Shown: positions 42,340 through 53,144 of the stretch, piece after piece
Position numbering within the stretch: position 1 is the first letter of the stretch
Layout: each line of letters opens with the position of its first letter
Origin: Ruegeria sp. SCSIO 43209
GTDB taxonomy: Bacteria > Pseudomonadota > Alphaproteobacteria > Rhodobacterales > Rhodobacteraceae
DNA: 64,000 bases
Assembly (NCBI RefSeq): GCF_019904295.1
Contig: NZ_CP065359.1
Coordinates: 186,001-250,000 of the forward strand
Reading direction: 5' to 3'
Notes under the pieces: generated by a model
Database searches by the model: none
Told to the model about the DNA's origin: nothing
The model's input: the letters and a program-made list of their open reading frames with translations, nothing else
Made by a program: the position numbers and the translations under genes

Positions 42340-43385
42340 TGCTGCTGGTTCTGATCCTTGCCGCCGGGCTTTGGGGTGTCGGCTATATTGCCGGGGTGTC
42401 GCGCAGCGCGCGGCTGGTTTCTGTTGGCGCGCTCTTGACGGGCGTGATTATTGCTCAACTTCTGCTGCCTGAGGGAAACCCGTTGCGTCAGGCGACCGGT
42501 GGGTCGGCAGCGATGTGGCTGATCCTCGCTGGAGCGGCTGTGCTGGTGCTGCTTTATGGGCGGGGTTTGAAGGCGTTGCGAAATCGCGCCGCGTCCGGCC
42601 AGACGTCGGAGCCCGCCAAGCCATCCGAACAGTTCAGCGAGACCGAGCTTGAACGCTATGCCCGCCACATCGTTCTGCGTGAACTGGGCGGTCCCGGCCA
42701 AAAGCGAATGAAACAGGCGCGCGTGCTGGTAATCGGTGCGGGGGGGCTCGGCGCGCCCGCCCTGCAATATTTGGCTGCCGCCGGAGTGGGAACAATCGGC
42801 GTAATCGACGATGACGAGGTCGAGAACGCGAACCTGCAGCGGCAGGTTATTCACCGCGATGCTGATATCGGTATGCCCAAGGTGTTTTCAGCCCAGCAGT
42901 CTATGTTGGCGCAGAATCCCAATGTGATTGTCTTGCCTTATCATCGCCGTCTGACCGAAGAGATTGCAACAGATCTGTTCGCTGATTTCGATTTGATCCT
43001 TGACGGCACTGACAATTTCGATACCCGCTACCTGGCCAACCGAACGGCCGTTGCGTTGGGCAAACCGCTGATCTCGGGGGCGCTTTCGCAATGGGAAGGG
43101 CAGCTGAGTGTGTTCGATCCCGCCACAACCGGCCCGTGCTATCAGTGCATTTTCCCCGAAGCGCCTGCCGCCGGCCTTGCACCTTCTTGCGCCGAAGCTG
43201 GAGTAATCGGCCCACTGCCGGGTGTGGTCGGCTCGATGATGGCGGTTGAGGCGATCAAGGTGATCACCGGCGCCGGGCAGGCATTGCGAGGTGAGATGTT
43301 GATCTACGATGCGCTATACGGCGAAAGCCGCAAGATCACCCTGGCGCGTCGCACCGATTGCCCGATCTGCGGGGCATCTCATTAA
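42339..43385 (+). CDS. HesA/MoeB/ThiF family adenylyltransferase with membrane anchor
   Basis: 348 residues. Residues 1-75 form two to three hydrophobic helices (LVLILAAGLWGVGYIAGVS; AMWLILAGAAVLVLLYG), then an E1-like domain: LERYARHIVLRELGGPGQKR, VIGAGGLGAPALQYLAAAG for ATP, LILDGTDNFDTRYLAN, and zinc Cys pairs CYQC and CPIC. Such enzymes adenylate the C terminus of ThiS/MoaD-like proteins. Typical MoeB/ThiF have no membrane part. Partner sulfur carrier not in the window. Confidence 0.88.
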   Translation: MLLVLILAAGLWGVGYIAGVSRSARLVSVGALLTGVIIAQLLLPEGNPLRQATGGSAAMWLILAGAAVLVLLYGRGLKALRNRAASGQTSEPAKPSEQFSETELERYARHIVLRELGGPGQKRMKQARVLVIGAGGLGAPALQYLAAAGVGTIGVIDDDEVENANLQRQVIHRDADIGMPKVFSAQQSMLAQNPNVIVLPYHRRLTEEIATDLFADFDLILDGTDNFDTRYLANRTAVALGKPLISGALSQWEGQLSVFDPATTGPCYQCIFPEAPAAGLAPSCAEAGVIGPLPGVVGSMMAVEAIKVITGAGQALRGEMLIYDALYGESRKITLARRTDCPICGASH

Positions 43386-43460
43386 GGTGGGCTCAAATTT
43401 TCGGCTAGCTCTGGATCATTTCGACGGACGGTCTTAGCTATGAGGTCAAAGGAGACCTCA

Positions 43461-45476
43461 ATGACCAATCCGATCCTTTCTGACTGGAACACGCCTTTCG
43501 AAATCGCACCGTTTGACACAATCTCGGATGATGATTTTTCCCCCGCGCTGAAACAGGCGATGCACGCACATGATGCCGAGATTGAGGCGATAGCAGCGAG
43601 CCCGGACACGCCCACATTCGCCAATACGATCGAAGCGCTGGAGGCTGCAGGCGAGCAGATGGATAAGGTTCTGTCGGTCTTTTTCACCGTTGCAGGTGCG
43701 GACAGCAACCCCAAGCGTGAAGAACTGCAACGCGAATTTTCGCCCAAGCTGGCGGCACACTACTCGCGCATCTCATCAAACAAAGCACTGTTTAAGCGCG
43801 TGGCGGATTTATGGGACCGGCGCGATAATCTGGACCTGACCGATGAACAGGCGCGCGTTTTGATGCTGTCTCATCGCGGGTTCGTGCGGGCGGGGGCGGC
43901 GTTGACCGGCGACGACGATGCGAGAATGCAAGAGATCAAGGCCCGTTTGGCGTCTCTGGGCACGTCCTTCACGCAGAACTTGCTGGCGGATGAACGCGAC
44001 TGGTTCATGGATTTGACCGAAGAAGACCTGCAAGGCTTGCCGGATTTTGTTATCGATGCAGCGCGCGCAGCGGGTCAGGAAAAGGGAGCGGATGGCCCGG
44101 TGGTAACCCTTTCTCGGTCGATTATCGTGCCCTTTCTGCAATTCTCGCCCCGCCGGGATTTGCGTGCAAAGGCTTATCGCGCGTGGACTGCACGGGGGGC
44201 AAATGGAGGTGAGACCGACAACCGCGAGATTGCGGCGGACATCCTGCGCCTGCGCGAAGAACGCGCCAAGCTGCTGGGGTATGCCAGCTTCGCCGCCTAC
44301 AAGCTTGAGACCGAGATGGCCCGCACACCAGATCGCGTGCGAGAGCTGCTGCTGGATGTGTGGGAGCCCGCCAAATCCCGCGCCGACGCAGATGCCGAGG
44401 TGCTGACGGCAATGATGCAAGAGGATGGCGTAAATGGCCCGCTGGAGGCGTGGGATTGGCGCTACTATGCCGAGAAACGCCGCAAGGCCGAACATGATCT
44501 CGATGAAGCGGCGCTGAAGCCGTACCTGCAACTGGACCGAATGATCGAGGCGTCTTTCGCCTGCGCCACACGGCTGTTCGGGCTGGAGTTCGCGCCGCTT
44601 GATGTGCCGCTCTATCATCCCGATTGCCGTGCATGGGAGGTGTCCCGTGACGGGCAGCATATTGCGGTGTTCATCGGTGACTACTTTGCACGCGGATCGA
44701 AACGGTCGGGTGCATGGTGCAGCGCAATGCGCGGGCAGGCGAAATACCCGAAAGAACAGGCTCCGGTCGTGATCAACGTCTGTAACTTTGCCAAAGGTGA
44801 ACCAGCGCTTTTGTCCTATGATGACGCCCGAACGTTGTTTCACGAGTTCGGCCATGCCCTGCACCAGATGCTGTCCAATGTGACCTATGAGAGCATCTCG
44901 GGCACCTCGGTGGCGCGTGATTTCGTTGAACTGCCCAGCCAGCTTTACGAACACTGGCTGGAAGTGCCTGATGTACTGGCCGAGTTCGCGACCCACGCCG
45001 AAACCGGCGCACCGATGCCGCAAGAGATGTTGCAGAAGGTGCTACAGGCCGCCAATTTCGATCAGGGGTTCCAGACGGTGGAATATGTCGCCTCGGCCCT
45101 GGTCGATCTGGCGTTTCATGAGGGGGCTGCCCCCGCTGATCCGATGGAGAAACAGGCCGAGGTGCTGGCCGAAATCGGCATGCCTCGGGCCATTGGAATG
45201 CGCCACGCCACCCCGCATTTCGCCCATGTCTTTGCGGGCGACGGTTATAGCGCAGGTTACTACAGTTATATGTGGTCCGAAGTCATGGATGCCGACGCCT
45301 TTGCGGCCTTTGAAGAAGCAGACGGTGCGTTTGATCCCGAACGCGCCAAGGCACTGGAGGAACACATCCTGTCAACTGGCGGATCCCGCGAGGCGGAAGA
45401 GCTGTATCTGGCCTTCCGTGGACGTCTGCCTGGCGTCGAAGCCTTGCTGAAAGGCCGCGGGCTGATCGCGGCCTAG
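43461..45476 (+). CDS. M3 family oligopeptidase (Dcp/OpdA-like)
   Basis: 671 residues. Zinc site HEFGHALHQM at about residues 461-470, with a downstream glutamate region; N-terminal helical ring typical of thimet oligopeptidase-like M3A enzymes. Cleaves cytosolic peptides; no signal peptide, so a cytoplasmic location. Start at MTNPILSDW with AAAGGAG upstream. Its TAG stop falls inside CTAG, shared with the convergent dehydrogenase gene. Confidence 0.94.
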   Translation: MTNPILSDWNTPFEIAPFDTISDDDFSPALKQAMHAHDAEIEAIAASPDTPTFANTIEALEAAGEQMDKVLSVFFTVAGADSNPKREELQREFSPKLAAHYSRISSNKALFKRVADLWDRRDNLDLTDEQARVLMLSHRGFVRAGAALTGDDDARMQEIKARLASLGTSFTQNLLADERDWFMDLTEEDLQGLPDFVIDAARAAGQEKGADGPVVTLSRSIIVPFLQFSPRRDLRAKAYRAWTARGANGGETDNREIAADILRLREERAKLLGYASFAAYKLETEMARTPDRVRELLLDVWEPAKSRADADAEVLTAMMQEDGVNGPLEAWDWRYYAEKRRKAEHDLDEAALKPYLQLDRMIEASFACATRLFGLEFAPLDVPLYHPDCRAWEVSRDGQHIAVFIGDYFARGSKRSGAWCSAMRGQAKYPKEQAPVVINVCNFAKGEPALLSYDDARTLFHEFGHALHQMLSNVTYESISGTSVARDFVELPSQLYEHWLEVPDVLAEFATHAETGAPMPQEMLQKVLQAANFDQGFQTVEYVASALVDLAFHEGAAPADPMEKQAEVLAEIGMPRAIGMRHATPHFAHVFAGDGYSAGYYSYMWSEVMDADAFAAFEEADGAFDPERAKALEEHILSTGGSREAEELYLAFRGRLPGVEALLKGRGLIAA

Positions 45477-46405
45477 TACCCAAGCTTTCGGTCGACGAGG
45501 TGGAGAAAGGGTTCACCCGCTTCACCTCGGCGAATGTTCTCGCAGATCACCTGAGCTGCGGTAACAGGTCTAGTTTCCGAGGCGATATGCGGCGTCACCG
45601 TCACATTGGGATGTGCCCAATAGGGATGCTCGGTCGGCAGGGGTTCGGTGCGGAAGACATCCAGCGTGGCGTGCCCGACCTGCCCTGAATTCAGCGCGGC
45701 CAGCAGGGCCTCATCATCGATAAGCGGCCCGCGACCCGGGTTGATGATCTTGGCCCCTTCCGGCAACAGCGCCAGTGTTTCGGCGTTGAGCGTGTTTTCG
45801 GTCGCCGGAGTATCTGGCAGCAGCAAAACCACTATCTCGACCTGGGACAGCGCATCGCGCAGCCCGTTCTTACCATGCAGACAGGTCACGCCGGGAATAG
45901 TCTTGGCGGTACGGCTCCAACCGATGACATGGAAATTCAACGCTGCCAACGCGTGGGCCGATGCTTCACCCAATGCGCCCAAACCCAAGATGCAGACGGT
46001 GCGTTGCTGGGCCAGTGGTGGCGCATCAGGTGTCCAGACCCCATCCTGTAGCGTAATGTGTTGGTCCATCCCAAGGTGATAGCGCAGCACATGGCCCACC
46101 ACCCATTCCGTCATGCCTTGCGTTAAACCCCCGTCAACCATACGCGCCAGCGGAACGGTCAAGGTTTCATTGCCCGAGATTTTCTCAACCCCCGCCCAGA
46201 GGCTCAGCACCGCCTTGAGCCGTGTAAAGGGGGTGAAATCCTGTACCCCTCCGTTCGGGGCGTAAACGATGTAGTCGACCTGATCTGCAGGGATGTCCGT
46301 GGCCAGATGAAAATCTAGCCCTGCGTCCGACAAGTATAGATGCATCAGAGCTTCATACTCAGGCCACAACTCAGGGCGCGCGGAAAACAGGACATTCACG
46401 GGCAT
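45473..46405 (-). CDS. D-2-hydroxyacid dehydrogenase, GhrA (glyoxylate/hydroxypyruvate reductase A) type
   Basis: 310 residues. Rossmann block TVCILGLGALGEASAHALAA, the substrate-Arg region INPGRGPLIDDEAL, and the catalytic His pair region HPYWAHPNVTVTPHIAS. Reduces glyoxylate or hydroxypyruvate to glycolate or glycerate. Start at MPVNVLF with AAAGG 6 nt upstream. It follows rodA by 10 nt, so it rides on the cell-shape operon, an unusual tail gene without an obvious functional tie. Confidence 0.88.
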   Translation of the reverse strand: MPVNVLFSARPELWPEYEALMHLYLSDAGLDFHLATDIPADQVDYIVYAPNGGVQDFTPFTRLKAVLSLWAGVEKISGNETLTVPLARMVDGGLTQGMTEWVVGHVLRYHLGMDQHITLQDGVWTPDAPPLAQQRTVCILGLGALGEASAHALAALNFHVIGWSRTAKTIPGVTCLHGKNGLRDALSQVEIVVLLLPDTPATENTLNAETLALLPEGAKIINPGRGPLIDDEALLAALNSGQVGHATLDVFRTEPLPTEHPYWAHPNVTVTPHIASETRPVTAAQVICENIRRGEAGEPFLHLVDRKLGY

Positions 46406-46415
46406 GGGAAACCTT

Positions 46416-47555
46416 TCAGCGGGGACGATGTATATGGGCGCTTTGAACGATGCCAAAGGCGGCCATCAGGACCAGCATGGCCGAGCCGCCATAACTGACC
46501 ATCGGCAGCGGTACTCCGACCACTGGGGCCAGCCCCATCACCATCGACATATTGACGGCAAAGAACAGGAAGAAATTCAGCGCGATCCCAAGTGTCACCA
46601 GAGACGAGAAACGATCCTTGGTCGACAGCGCCGTGACCATGCAGAAGATCAGGATCAGACCGTAAAGGATCAACAGTGTGATGCCGCCGACAAAGCCGAA
46701 CTCTTCGGCCAAGGTGGTGAAGATGAAATCGGTGTGTTTTTCGGGCAGGAAGTTAAGACGTGATTGCGTTCCCTGCATGAAACCGCGCCCATTCCAGCCC
46801 CCCGAACCCAGAGCGATCTTCGATTGCGTGATGTGATATCCCGCTCCCAACGGATCGGTTGAAGGATCCAGAAACGTATCGATGCGTCGGAACTGGTAAT
46901 CTTTGAGCAACTGCCATTCAGTCCCTCGGCTGTTGAACACCGCAGCAATCAGGCCAACCCCCGCTGCAATCACGGCAGCGAAATAGGCCCAATGCACCCC
47001 GGCAAGGAACATCAGACCACCACCAGCAGCCAATAACAGGATCGATGTGCCTAGGTCGGGCTGGCGCAGCACCATGAATGTCGGGATCAGGATCAGAATG
47101 ACCGGGATAATCACCCAGAGCGGGCGCGAGGTTTTGTGCGCCGGCAGCCAGTCGTAATAAGCGGCCAGCACCATCACCAACGCCACTTTCATTACTTCTG
47201 AGGGTTGCAGCCGCATGAAGCCCAGATCAATCCAGCGCTGCGCCCCCATGCCGATCGTTCCAAACAGTTCGACCACGATCAGTAGACCGATCGCGCCCAG
47301 ATAGGCCACAACCGACATGTTCCGCCAGAACCAGATGGGCACCAGCGCAATGATAAACATGGCTGCCAAGCCCAGACCGAACCGTTCCATTTGCGGTTCC
47401 GCCCACGGCATCCAGGATCCACCCGCGACCGAGTAGAGCATCAGGAACCCCGCGCTTGCCACGCTGATCAGCAACAGGGTGAGCGGCCAGTTCATATAAA
47501 GGAACTTGCGAAACCCCGACGGCGTGGATTTGACGGCATATTCAAGATAGCTCAT
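46416..47555 (-). CDS. rodA: SEDS peptidoglycan glycosyltransferase RodA
   Basis: 379 residues, about 10 membrane helices. The SEDS signature appears as SKIALGSGGWNGRGFMQGTQS, KHTDFIFTTLAEEFGFVGG and the C-terminal PLPMVSYGGSAML. With MrdA it polymerises septum-independent (lateral) peptidoglycan. Overlaps the mrdA stop by ATGA. Confidence 0.96.
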   Translation of the reverse strand: MSYLEYAVKSTPSGFRKFLYMNWPLTLLLISVASAGFLMLYSVAGGSWMPWAEPQMERFGLGLAAMFIIALVPIWFWRNMSVVAYLGAIGLLIVVELFGTIGMGAQRWIDLGFMRLQPSEVMKVALVMVLAAYYDWLPAHKTSRPLWVIIPVILILIPTFMVLRQPDLGTSILLLAAGGGLMFLAGVHWAYFAAVIAAGVGLIAAVFNSRGTEWQLLKDYQFRRIDTFLDPSTDPLGAGYHITQSKIALGSGGWNGRGFMQGTQSRLNFLPEKHTDFIFTTLAEEFGFVGGITLLILYGLILIFCMVTALSTKDRFSSLVTLGIALNFFLFFAVNMSMVMGLAPVVGVPLPMVSYGGSAMLVLMAAFGIVQSAHIHRPR

Positions 47556-49501
47556 GCGCGGTCCTTCTCGTCAGGACGCGCTTTGGGGCGACGGTCACCC
47601 TCTAGCCGTTTCTGTTGTTCCTTTATGCGTTCTCGATCTCCGGCCGGATACGCCTCGAGCGGTGGCGTGCCATCGTAGAGTGCCTGCAGCATGATATCGC
47701 GCGCCACTGGGGCCGCGGCTTTGGAGCCGCCGCCGCCGTGTTCTACCACCACAGCCACAGCGTATTTCGGATTGTCATAGGGGGCGAAGCTGACGAACAG
47801 GGCGTGGTCTCGACGCTCCCATGGCAGGTCTTCGTTTCGGATTACACCTGCGGCGCGTTCTGCCTTGGTAATATTGCGCACCTGACTAGTGCCGGTTTTG
47901 CCCGCCATGCGGAACTCATCGGCGATGATGCGACTGCGATACGCGGTGCCACGCCTGTTATTCGAGACTGTGAACATGGCTTTGCGCACTTGCTCAAGGT
48001 TGTTGCGGTTCACCTGCAGCGGTTCACCCGCGCCCGAGGGCTGCTCAACCCCATTGATTGATCGAACAAGGCGTGGTTGCACGGCGCGACCTGTCGCCAA
48101 ACGCGCGGTCATCACGGCCAATTGAAGCGGTGAGGCAAGCATGAACCCCTGACCGATCGACGCGTTTGCGGTGTCGCCTACCAGCCAGTCCTGTCCGTGA
48201 ACCCGCTGCTTCCATTCCTGATTGGGGGCAAGCCCGGCGGCAACGGCAGACATCGGAATGTCATGTTTGATACCCAGTCCGAAGGTGCGTGCCATCTCGG
48301 AAATCCTGTCGATCCCGACACGTATTGCCACGTCGTAATAGTAGACGTCGCAACTGCGCTTCAGCGAGGTTTCAAGGTCAACCGTCCCGTGCCCGCCGCG
48401 TTTCCAGCAGTGAAAGCGGCGGCTGCCCACTTTCATGTGACCCGGACAGTACACCGTGCTGGAAGGGCTGATCACCCCGGCTTCGAGCGCGGCCATGGCG
48501 GTGATCATTTTGAAAGTCGATCCAGGAGGGTAGGTGCCCTGCACTGTCTTATTGGCGAGTGGCCGATACTTGTCCTGCGTCAGCATCTGGTAGTCCGCCA
48601 CCGAGATACCACGCACGAACAGGTTCGGATCGAAGCTGGGCGCGGAACTGATGGCGCGGATGTCGCCGGTTTCGCAGTCGATCACGACCGCGGCGGCGCT
48701 TTCCCCAGCCAATCGCGCCTGCGCGTATTGCTGCAGATTGGCGTCGACTGACAATTGCAAGTCAGCCCCGGCTTCGCCGATCTGGCGGTCCAACTCGCGC
48801 ATCACCCGGCCTGTGGCGTTGACCTCAACCCGCTTGGCCCCCGCCTTGCCGCGCAATGTGATCTCTTGCTTGGCTTCCAGTCCGACCTTGCCGATCTGGA
48901 ACCGTGGGATGCGCAGTACCGGCTCGGGGTCTTCAATCTGGCTCAGATCATAGTCGCTGACCGGGCCGACATAGCCGACCACATGGGCGAAATCTTCATA
49001 GCGCGGATACTGGCGCGTCATGCCGACCTCGGGCGTGACACCAGGCAGTGCGGGGGCATTGACCGCGACTTTCGAGATATCCTCCCACGTTACTTGATCG
49101 GCCAGCGTGACCGGCAGAAACGGGGCCGATCGACGCATCTCGGTTTTGGCACGTTCGATCTCATCCTCGGTCAATGGGATCAGTTCCGAAAGCTTGGCGA
49201 TAACCTTGTCGATATCGCCTGCATCCTCGCGCACGATGACGATGCGATAGGACTGAGAGTTTAATCCTATGATCTGCCCGTTCCGGTCATATATCCGGCC
49301 CCGGGTTGGTGGGATCAGACGGATGTTGATCCGGTTTTCTTCGGCCAGCAGACGGTATTCATCCGCTTGATCCACCTGCATGAACCGCATCCGGGCTGCC
49401 AGCCCCCCGATAAAGGCCGCTTGTAGCCCACCGAGGATCAAGGCGCGGCGCGGCAAACGTTTGTAAGCAAGGCCCTTGGGCTTTGGTCTGCGCTGCTTCA
49501 T
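47552..49501 (-). CDS. mrdA: penicillin-binding protein 2
   Basis: 649 residues. Class B transpeptidase: N-terminal membrane anchor near residues 18-40, dimerisation/pedestal domain (NRINIRLIPPTRGRIYDRNG), then active-site Ser in YPPGSTFKMITAMAAL (SxxK), SxN as KRSCDVYYY (SCD), and KTGTSQ. Partner of RodA in elongation. Overlaps mreD by ATGA. Essential for rod shape and the main target of mecillinam. Confidence 0.96.
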   Translation of the reverse strand: MKQRRPKPKGLAYKRLPRRALILGGLQAAFIGGLAARMRFMQVDQADEYRLLAEENRINIRLIPPTRGRIYDRNGQIIGLNSQSYRIVIVREDAGDIDKVIAKLSELIPLTEDEIERAKTEMRRSAPFLPVTLADQVTWEDISKVAVNAPALPGVTPEVGMTRQYPRYEDFAHVVGYVGPVSDYDLSQIEDPEPVLRIPRFQIGKVGLEAKQEITLRGKAGAKRVEVNATGRVMRELDRQIGEAGADLQLSVDANLQQYAQARLAGESAAAVVIDCETGDIRAISSAPSFDPNLFVRGISVADYQMLTQDKYRPLANKTVQGTYPPGSTFKMITAMAALEAGVISPSSTVYCPGHMKVGSRRFHCWKRGGHGTVDLETSLKRSCDVYYYDVAIRVGIDRISEMARTFGLGIKHDIPMSAVAAGLAPNQEWKQRVHGQDWLVGDTANASIGQGFMLASPLQLAVMTARLATGRAVQPRLVRSINGVEQPSGAGEPLQVNRNNLEQVRKAMFTVSNNRRGTAYRSRIIADEFRMAGKTGTSQVRNITKAERAAGVIRNEDLPWERRDHALFVSFAPYDNPKYAVAVVVEHGGGGSKAAAPVARDIMLQALYDGTPPLEAYPAGDRERIKEQQKRLEGDRRPKARPDEKDRA

Positions 49502-50037
49502 GGCCGCACCCGTGGCATCGTGCTGTCGGCAACAGATTTGCGCCTAACGCCAAACACAGTTTGGCTCATCAAAACCATCACAGGATAGATTGCGATTGTC
49601 AGAATAACTTGCACCACTACCGGTCCCAGAGTTGCCTGTTGCACCGAGAGGATAGCAAGAATGAGTCGATTGAGCACAAACACAACCGTGATCACGGCCC
49701 CGACGGTTGCCCATTCGCCCACAAACCCGCTGTCTTTCATGCCAGCTGCAGTGGAATGAAGATAGGCTGCACCCAGAACCACTAACGCAGCAAGCAACCC
49801 GGGTGGGCGTTGCAACAGCAAATCGGCCATGAACATGACCATGGCAATGATCAGGATCGGAATATATTCCGGCCGCCGCAGCACCCATGCGTAGGTAAGA
49901 GCGATCAGTATGTCAGGAAAGGGCAGGCGATCAGGTTTTGTATCCAGCGGCAACAGGTGCAGAAACACCACAAACACCGCCAGAGCGACATAGAGACCGC
50001 GCTTGGCCCACAGATCTGAGACCGACCTATCCATCAT
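49498..50037 (-). CDS. mreD: rod shape-determining protein MreD
   Basis: 179 residues, five or so membrane helices with the typical short cytoplasmic ends. Low sequence conservation, but the position between mreC and mrdA fixes the identity. Its start overlaps the mreC stop by 11 nt. Confidence 0.9.
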   Translation of the reverse strand: MMDRSVSDLWAKRGLYVALAVFVVFLHLLPLDTKPDRLPFPDILIALTYAWVLRRPEYIPILIIAMVMFMADLLLQRPPGLLAALVVLGAAYLHSTAAGMKDSGFVGEWATVGAVITVVFVLNRLILAILSVQQATLGPVVVQVILTIAIYPVMVLMSQTVFGVRRKSVADSTMPRVRP

Positions 50038-50929
50038 TGACCTCGGATGGAGTCAAGGATGCTTCGGGTTGACGGGGGCCGACGATATCACCGGATTCCG
50101 TGATCGGTGGGGCCGACTGATAGCGTAGTACGCGCAGAAACTCGAGCCGCTCGAAATCTGCCGACAGCCGCACGCGCAACCTGCCACCGGGATCAACCGT
50201 AATTTGACCGATCAGCAAGCCACCGGGGAACACACCGCCATCGCCCGACGTGACAACCCGGTCACCAGGGCGCACGAGTTCCCGGTTTTCCAGAAACTCC
50301 ACCGCAGGGGCTGAAGTATTGTCTCCTGCGATCAGCGCTGTCTGCCCCGAAGGTTGGATTGTCGCCGGGATCGCGCTTGAGGCATCGGTCATCAGAATTA
50401 CGCGGGCGGTATCGGGGCCCACGCCCGAAATACGTCCGACCACGCCGATCCCATCCATCGTGGCCCAGCCATCCACTATCCCGTCACGCTCGCCTACGTT
50501 CAACAGCACAGATTGCCTGAAGGGTGAGCCGCTATCGGCCATCACAACTCCTGTGACATAGGTCAGGCGCGGATCGAGCCGTACGTTGTTGAGATCCAGC
50601 AGTCGGGCGTTTTCCTGTTCCAGCTGCAGCGCGGCCTCTTTCCAGGCGCGCATCAGGCGCAGCTCGCTGCGCAATTCCTGGTTCTGCTCGCTCAGCCGCT
50701 GATAGCTTTGGAAATCACGAGACAGGTTCACCAGCGCAGTGACCGGAACCATCGCCCACTCCATCGAGGGGACAACCGTGTCCACCACCTGCGCGCGGAA
50801 CCGTTCAACGCGCGGGCTGTCAATGCGCCAGACGAGGAAAATACCAAGCAGGCACAGAACAACGATCCCCAGAAGCAATCGGCGCAGGGGTGTCGTGTAT
50901 TCATCGCGCTGTGATCGGTCCTTTGCCAC
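50027..50929 (-). CDS. mreC: rod shape-determining protein MreC
   Basis: 300 residues. Cytoplasmic tail, one membrane helix (LLLGIVVLCLLGIFLVW), periplasmic coiled coil (QRLSEQNQELRSELRLMRAW), then two beta barrels (DGWATMDGIGVVGRIS; GDRVVTSGDGGVFPGGLLIG). A disordered acidic tail follows. Start codon is GTG with AGGTAA upstream. Links MreB filaments to the periplasmic synthases. Confidence 0.95.
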   Translation of the reverse strand: MAKDRSQRDEYTTPLRRLLLGIVVLCLLGIFLVWRIDSPRVERFRAQVVDTVVPSMEWAMVPVTALVNLSRDFQSYQRLSEQNQELRSELRLMRAWKEAALQLEQENARLLDLNNVRLDPRLTYVTGVVMADSGSPFRQSVLLNVGERDGIVDGWATMDGIGVVGRISGVGPDTARVILMTDASSAIPATIQPSGQTALIAGDNTSAPAVEFLENRELVRPGDRVVTSGDGGVFPGGLLIGQITVDPGGRLRVRLSADFERLEFLRVLRYQSAPPITESGDIVGPRQPEASLTPSEVNDG

Positions 50930-50985
50930 AGGTTACCTTCCCGTGCTGCTCGTGCCCGAGTTCTCACCCGATCAGGGTGCGCGCC

Positions 50986-52143
<1,158 letters not shown>

Positions 52144-52186
52144 TCAGCACCTTTCCGCCTTATTGATGGGGACTTTAGAAGGCATA

Positions 52187-52972
52187 ATGCTCTCATATCA
52201 ACACATTTACCACGCTGGAAATCTGGCTGATGTGCAAAAGCACGCTTTATTGGCGTGGACGCTGCGTTATTTGACCCAAAAGGACAAACCCCTCAGCTAT
52301 ATCGAAACGCACTCCGGGCGTGGACTATATCACCTTGACGCGGCTGAGGCGGTTCGAACGGGTGAAGCTGTCGCCGGGATCGGGCGCGTCAGGCGCGAAG
52401 GTTGGTTTGATTCCGATCATCCAATGGCGCGGGTGCTGGATACCATACAGGCCAGTCACGGCGTGCAAGCGTATCCCGGTTCACCTCTGATTGCGGCCAA
52501 CCTGCTGCGAAAACAGGATAGCCTGCATTTCGCCGAGCTGCATCCGCAGGAACATACGGCACTTTCACTGGCGCTGTCTCCTTTCGGGGCGAAGGTTTAT
52601 CGGCAGGATGGGTTTGAGTTGGCCCAATCGTTGCTGCCTCCGACCCCGAGGCGGGGCATGATGCTGATCGATCCCAGTTATGAAGTGAAAGCCGAGTATG
52701 ACCGTTTGCCTGGGGTGATCGCGAAGCTGCACCGCAAATGGAATGTGGGTGTGATCGCACTTTGGTATCCAATCCTGACGGATGCACGTCACAAGGCTAT
52801 GATTTCGTCTCTGAAATCCGCTGGATATCCCAAAACGATTTGCCATGAGGTGACGTTCCCTCCGGCGCGGGAAGGTCATCGCATGGTCGGATCAGGTATG
52901 TTCATGTTGAATGCACCCTTCGGGATCGAAGACGAAACGCGCCGCTTGTCGGAGCTGTTCGCTCAGCTTTGA
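52187..52972 (+). CDS. rlmJ: 23S rRNA adenine-2030 N6-methyltransferase RlmJ
   Basis: 261 residues. N-terminal SYQHIYHAGNLADVQKH is the RlmJ signature, THSGRGLYHL the SAM region, and the catalytic N6-adenine motif is LIDPSYE where E. coli has DPPYE. Start at MLSYQH with AGAAGG 5 nt upstream; an in-frame ATG 24 nt earlier has no ribosome site. Divergent from mreB. A very strong hairpin lies behind it. Confidence 0.93.
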   Translation: MLSYQHIYHAGNLADVQKHALLAWTLRYLTQKDKPLSYIETHSGRGLYHLDAAEAVRTGEAVAGIGRVRREGWFDSDHPMARVLDTIQASHGVQAYPGSPLIAANLLRKQDSLHFAELHPQEHTALSLALSPFGAKVYRQDGFELAQSLLPPTPRRGMMLIDPSYEVKAEYDRLPGVIAKLHRKWNVGVIALWYPILTDARHKAMISSLKSAGYPKTICHEVTFPPAREGHRMVGSGMFMLNAPFGIEDETRRLSELFAQL

Positions 52973-53038
52973 TAAGCAAGAATTACACAGGGAAAGCTCC
53001 CGTCCTGTTTGCCCGCATCAAAGATGCCGACAAACGCG

Positions 53039-53079
53039 TTGGGCCCGGCAGCGCGCTAGTGGCGCGCTGCCGGGCCCAA
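53039..53079. repeat. perfect 18-bp GC-rich inverted repeat between rlmJ and leuA
   Basis: Arms TTGGGCCCGGCAGCGCGC and its exact complement around TAGTG, with a further GC-rich hairpin-prone stretch to 53117. It stands between convergent rlmJ and leuA and can end both transcripts, but lacks a T-run on either side. The perfect symmetry and the complex GC-rich tail look like a dispersed intergenic repeat. Confidence 0.75.
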
Positions 53080-53144
53080 AACCCAAGAAGGGTCGGCGAA
53101 GCCGGGCCGCCGCGGGCGCGGGAGCCATTCGCCTTACCCTTCAA

